Below, piece after piece: positions 44,968 through 53,070 of a stretch of 64,000 nucleotides of DNA (its first letter is position 1; each line of letters starts with the position of its first letter). The DNA comes from Niveispirillum fermenti (GTDB lineage Bacteria; Pseudomonadota; Alphaproteobacteria; Azospirillales; Azospirillaceae). Location of the stretch: the NCBI RefSeq assembly GCF_048066175.1, contig NZ_JBLTXA010000007.1, positions 124,001 to 188,000 on the forward strand, given 5' to 3'. The position numbers and the translations under genes were made by a program. A model generated the notes under the pieces. The model saw only the letters and a list, made by a program, of their open reading frames with translations, searched no databases and was not told the DNA's origin.

Positions 44968-45658
44968 GGCGCACCCGATCCGCCACCCCGGCCGCCAGCA
45001 GCCGGCCTTCCCGCAACAGCCCGTCGGCACGGCGGCGATCGGGTCCCGCCGGTTCCGCCAGGGCATCCGCCAGGCATCTGGCAAGGTCACCCTGCCAGAA
45101 GGAACGGATGGCGCCCATGCGCCGATAATTCTCCACCCCAGGGGCGAAGACGGGATTGGATGCCGACAGGACCTCCAGCCTCTCCAGCGGGATCTTGGTG
45201 ACCCGGGACATCGCGGGCAGGTTCATCACCCGCACCTGCGCGCCCGGCAGCGCATAGCATGCCTCGGCCAGGAGGGAGGAGGCCAGGAAGCCGCCGCTGA
45301 CCGCTTCGGACCAGACCAGACCGATGGTTCGGTGCCCCTTGCGGCGGGCCAGATCCAGGCACTTTGCCAGGTGTGCCATATAGCCGTTGATGCCCAGCAG
45401 TTCATCCCGCCGGCTGGGCCGCTGGCCCTTGGTATCGACCAGCAGCAGGATCGGCCGGCCGGGATGGTCGCGCACCACGTCCAGCACCATCCCCGCCATG
45501 CGCAGCGCCAGTTCCACACCGATATAGACCCCGCCCCGCGTGCCCAGAACGGCGACGTCCTGTCCGCCGTTGCGGCCGACACCGGCGAAGAAATCGCCAT
45601 CGAAGATGATATCGTCCCCGTCGGGAAACAGGGATCGGATCAATTGTCCGGGTTCCAT
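44954..45658 (-). CDS. mdcE: Malonate decarboxylase gamma subunit
   Basis: A 234-residue carboxyltransferase-like subunit that with MdcD decarboxylates malonyl-S-ACP. Crotonase-fold segments include VELALRMAGMVLDVV, LLVDTKGQRPSRRDELLGINGYMAHL and EAVSGGFLASSLLAEACYALP. The ATG at 45658 lies just after the mdcD stop; a GTG at 45664 is an alternative. It is adjacent to mdcD as usual. Confidence 0.92.
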   Translation of the reverse strand: MEPGQLIRSLFPDGDDIIFDGDFFAGVGRNGGQDVAVLGTRGGVYIGVELALRMAGMVLDVVRDHPGRPILLLVDTKGQRPSRRDELLGINGYMAHLAKCLDLARRKGHRTIGLVWSEAVSGGFLASSLLAEACYALPGAQVRVMNLPAMSRVTKIPLERLEVLSASNPVFAPGVENYRRMGAIRSFWQGDLARCLADALAEPAGPDRRRADGLLREGRLLAAGVADRVRHDPV

Positions 45659-45660
45659 CG

Positions 45661-46542
45661 TCACGCCCTCCGATCCTTCGTGACCGCCAGGAAGGCGGGG
45701 ATTTCCAGCAGCGGAAGCCCGGCCGGGTTCTCGATACGAAGGGCCGCCCAGATGTCGGTGGCGTCGCGGCACGCCCCGAACCGTTCAAGCCGGCGGCCCA
45801 GCCTCTCCTGCTCCGCCTGCATCGCCGCCAGCGACAGGTCGGGCACCGCGGCATCGCGGATCAGGGCGATGGCGGCATCGCGGAAGGCGGCGATGACGTC
45901 GGGCACGATCGCCGCCGCCTCTCCCAGCAGATAACGGTGCTTGCCGCCGACCGTGCGCCAGACCAGCGCGCGGTCGCGGCTGTCGAACTCCTCCACCCCC
46001 ATGGTGGTTTCGATCACTTCCGGGCCGGAAAGGCCCAGCCGCCCCTCCTCGCTCATCACGATGGCATCACACAGGCGGCTGGCGATGCCCATGCCGCCGA
46101 AACAGCCGAACTGGCCGCCATCCAGCACGAACACCGGAATGCCCGCGGCACGCACGGCCAGGATGGCGCGCATGATCTCCGACATGGCGATCAGGCCGGC
46201 ATTCGCCTCATGCAGCCGCACCCCGCCGCTTTCCACCAGCAGCAGCACGGTGGCCGGCCTTTCGTCCAGCGCGCGTTCCAGCAAGCCGGTCAGCTTGGCG
46301 CCATGCACCTCGCCCACGGCACCGCCCATGAAGCCGCCCTCCTGTGCCGCGGCCAGCACCGGCCGGCCGTCCAGCAGGCCCTTGCCCACGATGACGCCGT
46401 CATCGAAGGCGGCCGGCGTGTCCAGCGCATGCAGATGCGGGCTGGATACGCGGGACGAGGGTGGCAGGATTTCACGGAAGCTTCCGGCATCTAGGACACC
46501 CCGCAACCGCTCCCGCGCGCTGGCCTCGTAATAACTGCTCAT
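45661..46542 (-). CDS. mdcD: Malonate decarboxylase beta subunit
   Basis: A 293-residue biotin-independent carboxyltransferase-type subunit. Characteristic segments are SYYEASARERLRGVLDAG at the N terminus, EGGFMGGAVGEVHGAKLTG and LLLVESGGVRLHEANAGLIA. With MdcE it releases CO2 from malonyl-ACP. The start at 46542 overlaps the mdcC stop (ATGA). Confidence 0.94.
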   Translation of the reverse strand: MSSYYEASARERLRGVLDAGSFREILPPSSRVSSPHLHALDTPAAFDDGVIVGKGLLDGRPVLAAAQEGGFMGGAVGEVHGAKLTGLLERALDERPATVLLLVESGGVRLHEANAGLIAMSEIMRAILAVRAAGIPVFVLDGGQFGCFGGMGIASRLCDAIVMSEEGRLGLSGPEVIETTMGVEEFDSRDRALVWRTVGGKHRYLLGEAAAIVPDVIAAFRDAAIALIRDAAVPDLSLAAMQAEQERLGRRLERFGACRDATDIWAALRIENPAGLPLLEIPAFLAVTKDRRA

Positions 46543-46862
46543 GGCGTTTCCCCCGCCTTGAAGGCGTCCATCGCCTGGTCCAGCCGCAGGCTGACCACCG
46601 CCGGCGTGGCACCGACATCATTGATCGAGATGTGCAGATCGGCCGGTTTATGGCGGGCGAAGAAATCATCCATCACCGCCTGCCAGATGGGGCGGAAGCC
46701 GACGGCGGCCGTGACCACCTCGATCCGGGCACCACCGGACAGGTCTGCGGCTTCAACCAGGATTTCCAGATTGCCGGAGCCGACAACGCCGACGAGGGCC
46801 GGCGGGCGGTTGCCGGCAGGGACGGGCCCGCCGTCGCGATAGTCGAAAACCAGGGTTTCCAT
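46539..46862 (-). CDS. mdcC: Malonate decarboxylase acyl carrier protein (delta subunit)
   Basis: A 107-residue acyl carrier protein. The prosthetic-group serine is Ser29 in VVGSGNLEILVEA, and the C-terminal half reads LHISINDVGATPAVVSLRLDQA, as in MdcC. ATG 46862 starts the protein; longer frames upstream are in the wrong frame for mdcA. It is coupled to mdcD. Confidence 0.93.
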   Translation of the reverse strand: METLVFDYRDGGPVPAGNRPPALVGVVGSGNLEILVEAADLSGGARIEVVTAAVGFRPIWQAVMDDFFARHKPADLHISINDVGATPAVVSLRLDQAMDAFKAGETP

Positions 46863-46876
46863 GATACGGCTCCCCC

Positions 46877-48520
46877 TTACCAGTTGCGGAAACGCTTGGG
46901 CGGGTCGTAGAGCCCACCGGACGCGCGGACCAGATCCTTGACGGTGCGCGCCGCCAGCAGGTCGCGCGTCGCCTCGCGCTTGTCGATGCCAATATCCTCC
47001 GGCCGGCGGATGATGCCGCGGTCGCGCAAATTCTCCACCGCGCGGCGGTCCCGCGCCAGCCCCACGGGGGTATAGCCAGCCACGCCGCGGATCGCCTGCT
47101 CCCGCTCCTCCTCCCCCCGGCAGAGCAGCAGGTTCGCGATGCCTTCCTCCGTCACGATATGGCTGACATCCTCGCCATAGATCATCACCGGCGGCAGGTC
47201 CATGCCGGCGGTTTCGGCCAGTTCCCAGGCGTCCAGCGTATCCACGAAGGCCGGCTGCATATGTTCGCGGAAGGTCTCCACCATCTGCACGACCAGCTTC
47301 TGGCCGCGCGGCATCCGGCCGGAACCCGCGCGCGCCTGGCGCCCGGCCTTCAGCCAGGCCGGGCTGGCATGGCGACGGCCGCGCGCGTCGGCCCCCATGT
47401 TGGGGGCACCGCCGAAGCCCGCGATGCGGCCCAGCGTGGCCGTCGAACTGTTGCCGGCCAGATCGATCTGCAAGGTGGAGCCGATGAACAGGTCGCAGGC
47501 ATAATGGCCCGCCGCCTGGCACAGTGCGCGGTTGGACCGCATCGACCCGTCGGGGCCTGTGAAGAACACATCCGGCCGGGCACGGATATATTCCTCCATC
47601 CCCAGTTCCGACCCGAAACTGTGGACCGACCGGACAAAGCCCGCCTCGATGGCCGGGATCAGGGCCGGATGGGGGTTCAAGGCCCAGTGCCGGCAAATCT
47701 TCCCTTTCAGGCCCAGACGCTCTGCATAGGTCGGCAGCAGCAGCTCGATGGCGGCGGTGTCGAAACCGATGCCGTGGTTCAGGCTGTTCACCTCATATTC
47801 CGCATAGATGCCTTTGATGACCATCATGGCCATCAGCACCTGGATTTCCGATATCTGGGCGGGATCACGGGTGAAAAGCGGCTCGATATAATGCGGGGTC
47901 GGGCTTTGGATGACGAAATCGACCCAATCGCCCGGAATGTCGACACGGGCCACCTTGTCCACCCGTTCGTTCACCTGGGCGATGACAATGCCGCGCTTGA
48001 AGGCGGTCGCCTCAACGATGACGGGCGTGTCCTCCGTATTGGGGCCGGTATAGAGGTTGCCGTCACCATCAGCCGCCTGCGCAGCCACCAGGCAGACGCG
48101 CGGCGTCAGGTCCGTGAAATAGCGGCCGAACAGTTCCAGATAGGTGTGGATGGCACCGATCGATAAACGCCCGCCGGCCAGCAATGCCGCCAGCCGCCCG
48201 GCCTGCGGACCGGAGAAGGAAAAGTCGAGCCTGGACGCAACACCACGTTCGAACACGTCCAGATGCTGCGGCAGGGCCAGCACCGACTGAACCATATGCA
48301 GATCGTGGACCCTGGCTGGGTCAAGGCCGGCCAGCACCCGGGCCAGGAAATCCGCCTGTTTCTGGTTGTTGCCCTCCAGGCAGACGCGATCACCCGGCTC
48401 CAGCACCGCCTCCAGCAGCGCCGCGGCATCGGCGGCTTCCACGCCCTTGCCGCGGACCAGCGGTGCTGCCCGCGCCAGGCGGGCATCGCGGTTGCGGCTG
48501 GCGGTATCCCATATGTGCAT
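46877..48520 (-). CDS. mdcA: Malonate decarboxylase alpha subunit (acetyl-ACP:malonate transferase)
   Basis: A 547-residue CoA-transferase-like subunit that swaps acetate for malonate on the carrier protein. Recognisable segments are RVCLEGNNQKQADFLARVLA near the N terminus, SLNHGIGFDTAAIELLLPTYA and LQIDLAGNSSTATLGRIAGFGGAPN. The start at 48520 has GGAAGAGGATGAG upstream; a longer frame to 48655 would begin inside the operator. It is the first gene of mdcACDEGBH. Confidence 0.95.
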   Translation of the reverse strand: MHIWDTASRNRDARLARAAPLVRGKGVEAADAAALLEAVLEPGDRVCLEGNNQKQADFLARVLAGLDPARVHDLHMVQSVLALPQHLDVFERGVASRLDFSFSGPQAGRLAALLAGGRLSIGAIHTYLELFGRYFTDLTPRVCLVAAQAADGDGNLYTGPNTEDTPVIVEATAFKRGIVIAQVNERVDKVARVDIPGDWVDFVIQSPTPHYIEPLFTRDPAQISEIQVLMAMMVIKGIYAEYEVNSLNHGIGFDTAAIELLLPTYAERLGLKGKICRHWALNPHPALIPAIEAGFVRSVHSFGSELGMEEYIRARPDVFFTGPDGSMRSNRALCQAAGHYACDLFIGSTLQIDLAGNSSTATLGRIAGFGGAPNMGADARGRRHASPAWLKAGRQARAGSGRMPRGQKLVVQMVETFREHMQPAFVDTLDAWELAETAGMDLPPVMIYGEDVSHIVTEEGIANLLLCRGEEEREQAIRGVAGYTPVGLARDRRAVENLRDRGIIRRPEDIGIDKREATRDLLAARTVKDLVRASGGLYDPPKRFRNW

Positions 48521-48643
48521 CTCATCCTCTTCCGGTCGGCCGATCGGCTTGGCGGGGCCCTTGCGCGGCGGGCGACAGACCAACCAGCCGGCTTTCAGCG
48601 GTGCATCATCCTTGCTGCCGACATGGAAGCACCATTCAGCCTG

Positions 48644-48694
48644 TTTTGTCGACAAAAAGTCTAATTTTAAGATCCATAAAATTCATAGATACAA
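48644..48694 (-). promoter_or_regulatory. mdc promoter with perfect GntR-type palindrome
   Basis: TTTTGTCGACAAAA at 48644-48657 is a perfect 14-bp palindrome of the TTGT...ACAA type bound by FCD-subfamily GntR repressors. Just upstream on the minus strand are a -10-like TAAAAT (48664-48669) and a -35-like TTGTAT (48689-48694) with a 19-bp spacer. The palindrome would therefore cover the transcription start, as expected for repression. Confidence 0.7.
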
Positions 48695-48776
48695 GATTGG
48701 AGCCATATTGTTTTTATGGCGCGACCGTTCGCGGCTGGTATCCGGGTATGGGTTTCCGCATCGGCGCGGAACCCTG

Positions 48777-48805
48777 TTGATAAATGTTATAACGTTACAT
48801 ATGTT
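48777..48805 (+). promoter_or_regulatory. Receptor promoter with Zur-like dyad in the spacer
   Basis: A -35-like TTGATA (48777-48782) and a -10-like TATGTT (48800-48805) are exactly 17 bp apart. The spacer is filled by ATGTTATAACGTTACAT (48784-48800). Its left arm is identical to the TGTTATA arm of proteobacterial Zur boxes; the right arm matches 4 of 7. A metal-responsive repressor is likely. Confidence 0.5.
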
Positions 48806-48845
48806 GTGCGGCGCATCATAAAGCCAACAAAGAACGGCAGCCCTC

Positions 48846-51029
48846 ATGTCCCAGCACCTTCCGAACCCCGCCCGTTTCAACAGGGCGTCCATGACTTGTG
48901 CCCTGCTGGTCACCACCTGTCTGGCGCCGGCCGCCTGGGCACAGGATGGTGACGCGCCGATCAACCCCATCGTGGTGGAGGCGACCAAGCAGAGCTATGC
49001 TGCACGGTTGGTCACCATCGGCGGGAAGGAACCGGTGTCGGTGCTGGAAGTGCCCAATTCCATCAGCGTCATCACGCAGCAGCGCATCCAGGACCAGAAT
49101 CTGGTGACGATGGTCGACGCCCTTGCGCAAGTGCCGGGGGTGCATGTCACCACCTGGGACGGGCTGATCGGACAGATCCGCTCACGCGGGTATCTTCTTG
49201 ACGTCTCCTATGACGGCATTCCCGCCTACAATAGTGGGCAGGCCCAGGATTTCGACCTGATCGTCTATGAACAGATCGAAGTGCTGCGGGGCCCGGCCGG
49301 CATTTTCAAAGGGTCCGGACAGCCCGGCGGCACGGCCAATTTCGTGCGCAAGCGCGGGCTGGACAAGGCGGCAGCCAGTTTCGGCGCCTCGATCGGCACC
49401 TGGAACAATTACCGGGCGGAAATGGATATCGGCGGGCCCCTGACGGCCGATGGCCGGCTGCGGGCGCGCGTCACCGGCTCCTACCTCAACCGCGAATTCT
49501 TTACCGACCGCTCGCACGAGGAAAAAGTCGTCGCCTATGGCGTGCTGGATTACGACGTGACGGAGCGCACCACGGCCTCTGCCATGATCACCTATCAGGA
49601 TGATCGGGGCGAGGCCATGAGCATGGGCCTGGCCAATTACCTCCTGGCCGGCCATCCGCTGCACAACCAGTTCATCGACGTTCCCCGGTCCACCAACCAA
49701 TATCCGGACTGGAACCTGAACGTTTATGAAACCATCGAATATTCAGGCGATGTGCGGCACGTCTTCGCCAATGACTGGGTTGTCCGGTCCAAGCTGACCT
49801 ATCGGGAACAGAACAAGATATTCACCGACGGGTACCCCACACCCGGCATCGGCCTGAACCCGGTGACCAACCGCTTTTCCAGCTATAACCGCCGCACCAA
49901 TGACGGCACGACCGAGCGCACGGGCCTGGACCTCTATGCGTCGGGTCCGCTGAATCTGTTCGGGCGCAAACACACGCTGACCATGGGCTATAGCTGGGAA
50001 CTCTATGATGTGGCCAGCGCCGGCGTGAACAATGTGCCCTATACCGGCACCCCGGCCGGCAGCGGCATCCCGCTGGAGGATGCGGCCAATGTGCCCCGCC
50101 CGGATTTCGTCTTCAATAACGGCAACCAGACGCGGGTCGACCAGAGCGGCTTTTATGGTCAGGGCCGGTTCGAACTGATCGACGGGCTGATCGCCGTGGC
50201 CGGGGCCAGGATCAGCGATTTCACCTCCAAAAGCCGGAACATCGCACCGCATCCCAGCCCCACGGATTTCACGCGCGGCGCCCATGCCTCCGGCGAGGTC
50301 ACGCCCTATGGCGGGCTGGTCTATTATCTGCGCCCCAACATCACGCTCTATGGCAGCTATTCGGATATCTTCATTCCGCAGACAGCCATGAAATGGAACG
50401 CCAGCGGCGGTTCCCCGCTGAACCCGCGCGTCGGCAAGCAAGTCGAGGGCGGCGTCAAGGGGGCGTTCTTTAGTGAAGGGCTGCTGGCCTCGCTTGCCAT
50501 CTATAATACACGCGACGTCAACCGGTCCTTCGCCGATCCCGACCATCCCGGCTTTTTCCTGGAACTGGGCGAGGTTGAGGTGGAAGGGCTGGATGCGGAG
50601 ATCACCGGCCGCCCCTATCCGGGCGTGGACCTGTCCATCGGCTATTCCCTGATCCGCACCCGGCATGTGGAGAACTCCAACGCCGCGCTGGTCGGCCAAG
50701 CCTTCGACACCTGGGAGCCCAAGCACAGCCTGAAGCTGTTCGCCAAATATACGCCAGCGGCACCGGGCTGGAACCGCGGCTGGGCCGCGATCGGCGTACA
50801 GGCGCAAAGCACGCTGCTGGGCGGCGGGGTCAAGGATGTGCGCGAGCAGGAACCCTATGCCGTGGTCAGCCTTCACGGCGGATATGCCGTGACGGTGAAC
50901 ACCTCGCTGTCCCTGTCGGTCAACAACCTGTTCGACAAGGTCTACTACGCCCGCGTCGGCGGGCCCAACACCTACAACACCTTCGGCGACCCCCGGAACG
51001 TCACCCTGTCGATGCGGACACGGTTCTGA
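48846..51029 (+). CDS. TonB-dependent siderophore/metallophore-type receptor
   Basis: A 727-residue receptor of the FhuE/FpvA type. It has a signal peptide (ALLVTTCLAPAAWA), a plug with SVLEVPNSISVITQQRIQDQ and YEQIEVLRGPAGIFKGSGQPGG, and a barrel ending NVTLSMRTRF. The plug phrasing PAGIFKGSGQPGG is the siderophore-receptor form, different from the two other receptors in this window. A Zur-like dyad in its promoter raises the possibility of zinc-metallophore uptake, as for CntO/ZrmA receptors. No biosynthesis or inner-membrane transport genes are adjacent. The divergent mdc operon is probably unrelated. Confidence 0.9.
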   Translation: MSQHLPNPARFNRASMTCALLVTTCLAPAAWAQDGDAPINPIVVEATKQSYAARLVTIGGKEPVSVLEVPNSISVITQQRIQDQNLVTMVDALAQVPGVHVTTWDGLIGQIRSRGYLLDVSYDGIPAYNSGQAQDFDLIVYEQIEVLRGPAGIFKGSGQPGGTANFVRKRGLDKAAASFGASIGTWNNYRAEMDIGGPLTADGRLRARVTGSYLNREFFTDRSHEEKVVAYGVLDYDVTERTTASAMITYQDDRGEAMSMGLANYLLAGHPLHNQFIDVPRSTNQYPDWNLNVYETIEYSGDVRHVFANDWVVRSKLTYREQNKIFTDGYPTPGIGLNPVTNRFSSYNRRTNDGTTERTGLDLYASGPLNLFGRKHTLTMGYSWELYDVASAGVNNVPYTGTPAGSGIPLEDAANVPRPDFVFNNGNQTRVDQSGFYGQGRFELIDGLIAVAGARISDFTSKSRNIAPHPSPTDFTRGAHASGEVTPYGGLVYYLRPNITLYGSYSDIFIPQTAMKWNASGGSPLNPRVGKQVEGGVKGAFFSEGLLASLAIYNTRDVNRSFADPDHPGFFLELGEVEVEGLDAEITGRPYPGVDLSIGYSLIRTRHVENSNAALVGQAFDTWEPKHSLKLFAKYTPAAPGWNRGWAAIGVQAQSTLLGGGVKDVREQEPYAVVSLHGGYAVTVNTSLSLSVNNLFDKVYYARVGGPNTYNTFGDPRNVTLSMRTRF

Positions 51030-51073
51030 AGCCGCCCTCCCCCTGGACACCGCAGACCAGGGGGAATCCCGCC

Positions 51074-51112
51074 TTGGCATCACGGTACAAATCATATATG
51101 TTTCGTATATGA
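51074..51112 (+). promoter_or_regulatory. Promoter with operator-like dyad upstream of the ParD-like gene
   Basis: TTGGCA (51074-51079) and TATGTT (51097-51102) form a 17-bp-spaced promoter. An inverted repeat, TCATATA (51092-51098) and TATATGA (51106-51112), covers the -10 box. This is the layout expected of an autorepressed antitoxin operon. Confidence 0.6.
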
Positions 51113-51131
51113 ACCATAAGCGAGACATTCC

Positions 51132-51344
51132 ATGGGCATCGTGAATATCGATGATGAACTGCACGACCAGCTACGCCGGGCCAGCAAGGTTTCGTGCCGG
51201 TCGATCAATGCGCAGGCGGCCTTCTGGATCAAGGTGGGCATGCTGTGCGAGACCAATCCCACGCTTGGCTTCAATGAGATCATGGCGCGGGAACTGGGTG
51301 CGGCGGGCGTTTCGGCGCCGTTGCTGGCGGTGGGCGAGGCATGA
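51132..51344 (+). CDS. ParD-like antitoxin-family protein
   Basis: A 70-residue protein of the ParD-like antitoxin family. It has an N-terminal ribbon-helix-helix-like segment (MGIVNIDDELHDQLRRASKVSCRSINAQAAFWIKVG) and a short C-terminal tail. No ParE or RelE toxin follows. Instead its stop overlaps the start of a methionine aminopeptidase gene (ATGA at 51341-51344). It probably binds the dyad in its own promoter. Whether it also binds or inhibits the aminopeptidase is unknown. Confidence 0.82.
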   Translation: MGIVNIDDELHDQLRRASKVSCRSINAQAAFWIKVGMLCETNPTLGFNEIMARELGAAGVSAPLLAVGEA

Positions 51345-52105
51345 CGAAGCAGCCCTGGGAACTGGCGTTGCTGGGGCAGTCGGGCCGGCTGCTCGCCTCT
51401 GTCTTCGCGCTGCTGGACCGGACGCCGCTGGCTGGTCGTTCGACCATGGAAATCAACGATATGGTCGAGCATTTCATCGTCCGCGACCTTCAGGCCCGGC
51501 CCGCCAGCAAGGGACAGTACGGCTATGGCTTCGTGCTGAACGCCTCGATCAATGATGTGGTGTGCCACGGCGTGCCGTCGCCGTCCGATGTGCTGCGGGA
51601 CGGGGACATCGTCAATTTCGACATCACGCTGGAAAAGGACGGGTATATCGCGGATTCCAGCAAGACATATCTTGTCGGTGACGTGCCGCCCGCCACCCGC
51701 CGGCTGGTCCAGACCAGCTACGAGGCCCTGTGGATGGGGATCAGGGCGGTCAGGCCCGGGGCGCGGCTGGGGGATGTCGGCTGGGCCATCGAGCGGCATG
51801 CCAAACGGAACGGCTATTCCGTGGTAAGGGAATATTGCGGCCACGGCATCGGCCGGGAGATGCACGAAGAACCACAGGTCCTGCATTTCGGGAAACCAGG
51901 CACCGGCCTGGCACTGCGCGAAGGCATGGTCTTCACCATCGAGCCGATGATCAACCAGGGCCGGCGGCATGTGAGGACCGAGGATGACGGCTGGACGGTG
52001 GTCACACGGGACGGGTCGCTGTCCGCCCAGTTCGAGCATACCGTGGCGGTGACGGCATCCGGCGTGTCTGTGCTGACCCTACGCCCGGACGAGGCACCCC
52101 GGTAA
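51341..52105 (+). CDS. map: Type I methionine aminopeptidase
   Basis: A 254-residue M24A methionine aminopeptidase with every expected active-site residue: His76 (VCHGVP), Asp94 and Asp105 (NFDIT, ADSSKTY), His168 (CGHGIG), Glu201 (FTIEPM) and Glu232 (QFEHT). The family removes initiator methionine from new proteins. It is translationally coupled to the ParD-like gene rather than sitting in a ribosomal context, so it is probably a second, accessory copy. Confidence 0.92.
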   Translation: MTKQPWELALLGQSGRLLASVFALLDRTPLAGRSTMEINDMVEHFIVRDLQARPASKGQYGYGFVLNASINDVVCHGVPSPSDVLRDGDIVNFDITLEKDGYIADSSKTYLVGDVPPATRRLVQTSYEALWMGIRAVRPGARLGDVGWAIERHAKRNGYSVVREYCGHGIGREMHEEPQVLHFGKPGTGLALREGMVFTIEPMINQGRRHVRTEDDGWTVVTRDGSLSAQFEHTVAVTASGVSVLTLRPDEAPR

Positions 52106-52235
52106 GGCACACCCGGGGCGGGCGTGCCGGCCGGCTGCAGGGACATACGATTGATTACATTGATCTTGTTGCCGTGGGCGGCGCAATCGTTCAGGCTTGT
52201 GGCGTGCATATCCCGCAACCAGCACAGCCAGCCCG

Positions 52236-52679
52236 ATGCATCACAGACAGATTCTGGATATTGCCCTGCGTGAACTGCCGGCCCACCGTGCCGCCTACCT
52301 TTCGCGCGTCGCCGATGCGCTGGGCCGCGACCCGGCGCTGGATGAACGGGGACATCTGGCCTATCCGGTGCTGGCGGCAGCGGCGACCGGGATAGAACCC
52401 GTACTGGAACCGGCCGACTGCGCGCGCCATATCGTCGGCTTCCTGCTGTCCCATGCGGAGGGCATTGCCCATACACTTTATTCGCCGGCCTATCTTCAGC
52501 AAGGGTCCGCCGCCATGACCCCCTGGGCCGACCGGCTGCGGGCCAACCTGTCCATCGCCATCATGGACGAGCTTGCCAGCGGCCGTCTGGTGCTGGACGA
52601 GCCCAAGGTCTGGCGTTTCGGCAGTGACGGGCGCGGCGACGCCCATTTCCCCTATGCCGAGGAGATCGAGGAAGGCTGA
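52236..52679 (+). CDS. Conserved-looking protein of unknown function
   Basis: A 147-residue soluble, mostly helical protein from ATG 52236 (MHHRQILDIALRELPAHRAAYL). An in-frame TTG- or ATG-type start at 52197 would add 13 residues. It has no signal peptide, membrane segment or motif that I recognise. Codon use is typical of the window and the frame is clean, so it is likely a gene. It stands alone between map and a long non-coding stretch. Confidence 0.6.
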   Translation: MHHRQILDIALRELPAHRAAYLSRVADALGRDPALDERGHLAYPVLAAAATGIEPVLEPADCARHIVGFLLSHAEGIAHTLYSPAYLQQGSAAMTPWADRLRANLSIAIMDELASGRLVLDEPKVWRFGSDGRGDAHFPYAEEIEEG

Positions 52680-52711
52680 CCCGGCGCGCAGGAACGGGGG
52701 AAGAAAAGAAG

Positions 52712-52746
52712 CCGGCATGGCCGCCGGGGCGCGGCAGCCATGCCGG
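52712..52746. terminator. Hairpin with 10-bp arms after the unknown gene
   Basis: CCGGCATGGC (52712-52721) pairs perfectly with GCCATGCCGG (52737-52746) across a 15-base loop. There is no T-run on the plus strand. A T-rich stretch follows it on the minus strand, so the direction of any termination is unclear. Confidence 0.4.
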
Positions 52747-52995
52747 AGTTCCCGCATTTCGCCCTGAACCGAAAAGTGGGCCCGGCCGCGGTGAACCGGA
52801 ACGTCGGCGGGAACAGGGTCCGGCAATGGACAGTGCCCGCGGCGTCAACGATATCCGGCACAGGGCCGGTGGGGAGGATCACGAGAAATAGAAGCAATCG
52901 CCGGGCCACCCCCCATATCTATGGTTTCCGTCCGGAAATCGGCGGAAAAGCTGAAATACCTTCCCGCATGTCCGGCGAGCCGGCCCGGCGAACCA

Positions 52996-53044
52996 TTGCA
53001 TCATGCAAATTTCTTCTGCAATACGCATCGGCCTGTTGCAGAAG
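52996..53044. promoter_or_regulatory. TTGCA/TGCAA dyads upstream of the sigma-54 activator
   Basis: TTGCAT-C-ATGCAA is a perfect dyad at 52996-53008. CTTCTGCAA (53013-53021) and TTGCAGAAG (53036-53044) form a second dyad with 9-bp arms and a 14-base gap. Four TTGCA/TGCAA half-sites lie within 50 bp, directly before the start at 53071. They are candidate operators. Confidence 0.5.
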
Positions 53045-53070
53045 GCAATGACGCGGCCCATACTGGCGCC

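Larger units (their letters stand above)
48521..48845. other. Divergent promoter region between mdcA and the siderophore-type receptor
   Basis: 325 bases, AT-rich around 48660-48715. It holds the mdc promoter and palindrome and the receptor promoter with its dyad (listed separately). No small gene is evident. Confidence 0.7.
52680..53070. other. Intergenic region upstream of the sigma-54 activator
   Basis: About 390 bases. It holds a large hairpin (52712-52746) and TTGCA/TGCAA dyads (52996-53044), listed separately. I found no small gene. Confidence 0.6.

Noticed and set aside
51132..52105. Classical ParD/ParE toxin-antitoxin pair
   Set aside because: No ParE, RelE or other known toxin follows the ParD-like gene. 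The partner is a complete methionine aminopeptidase, so a standard toxin role is not claimed.
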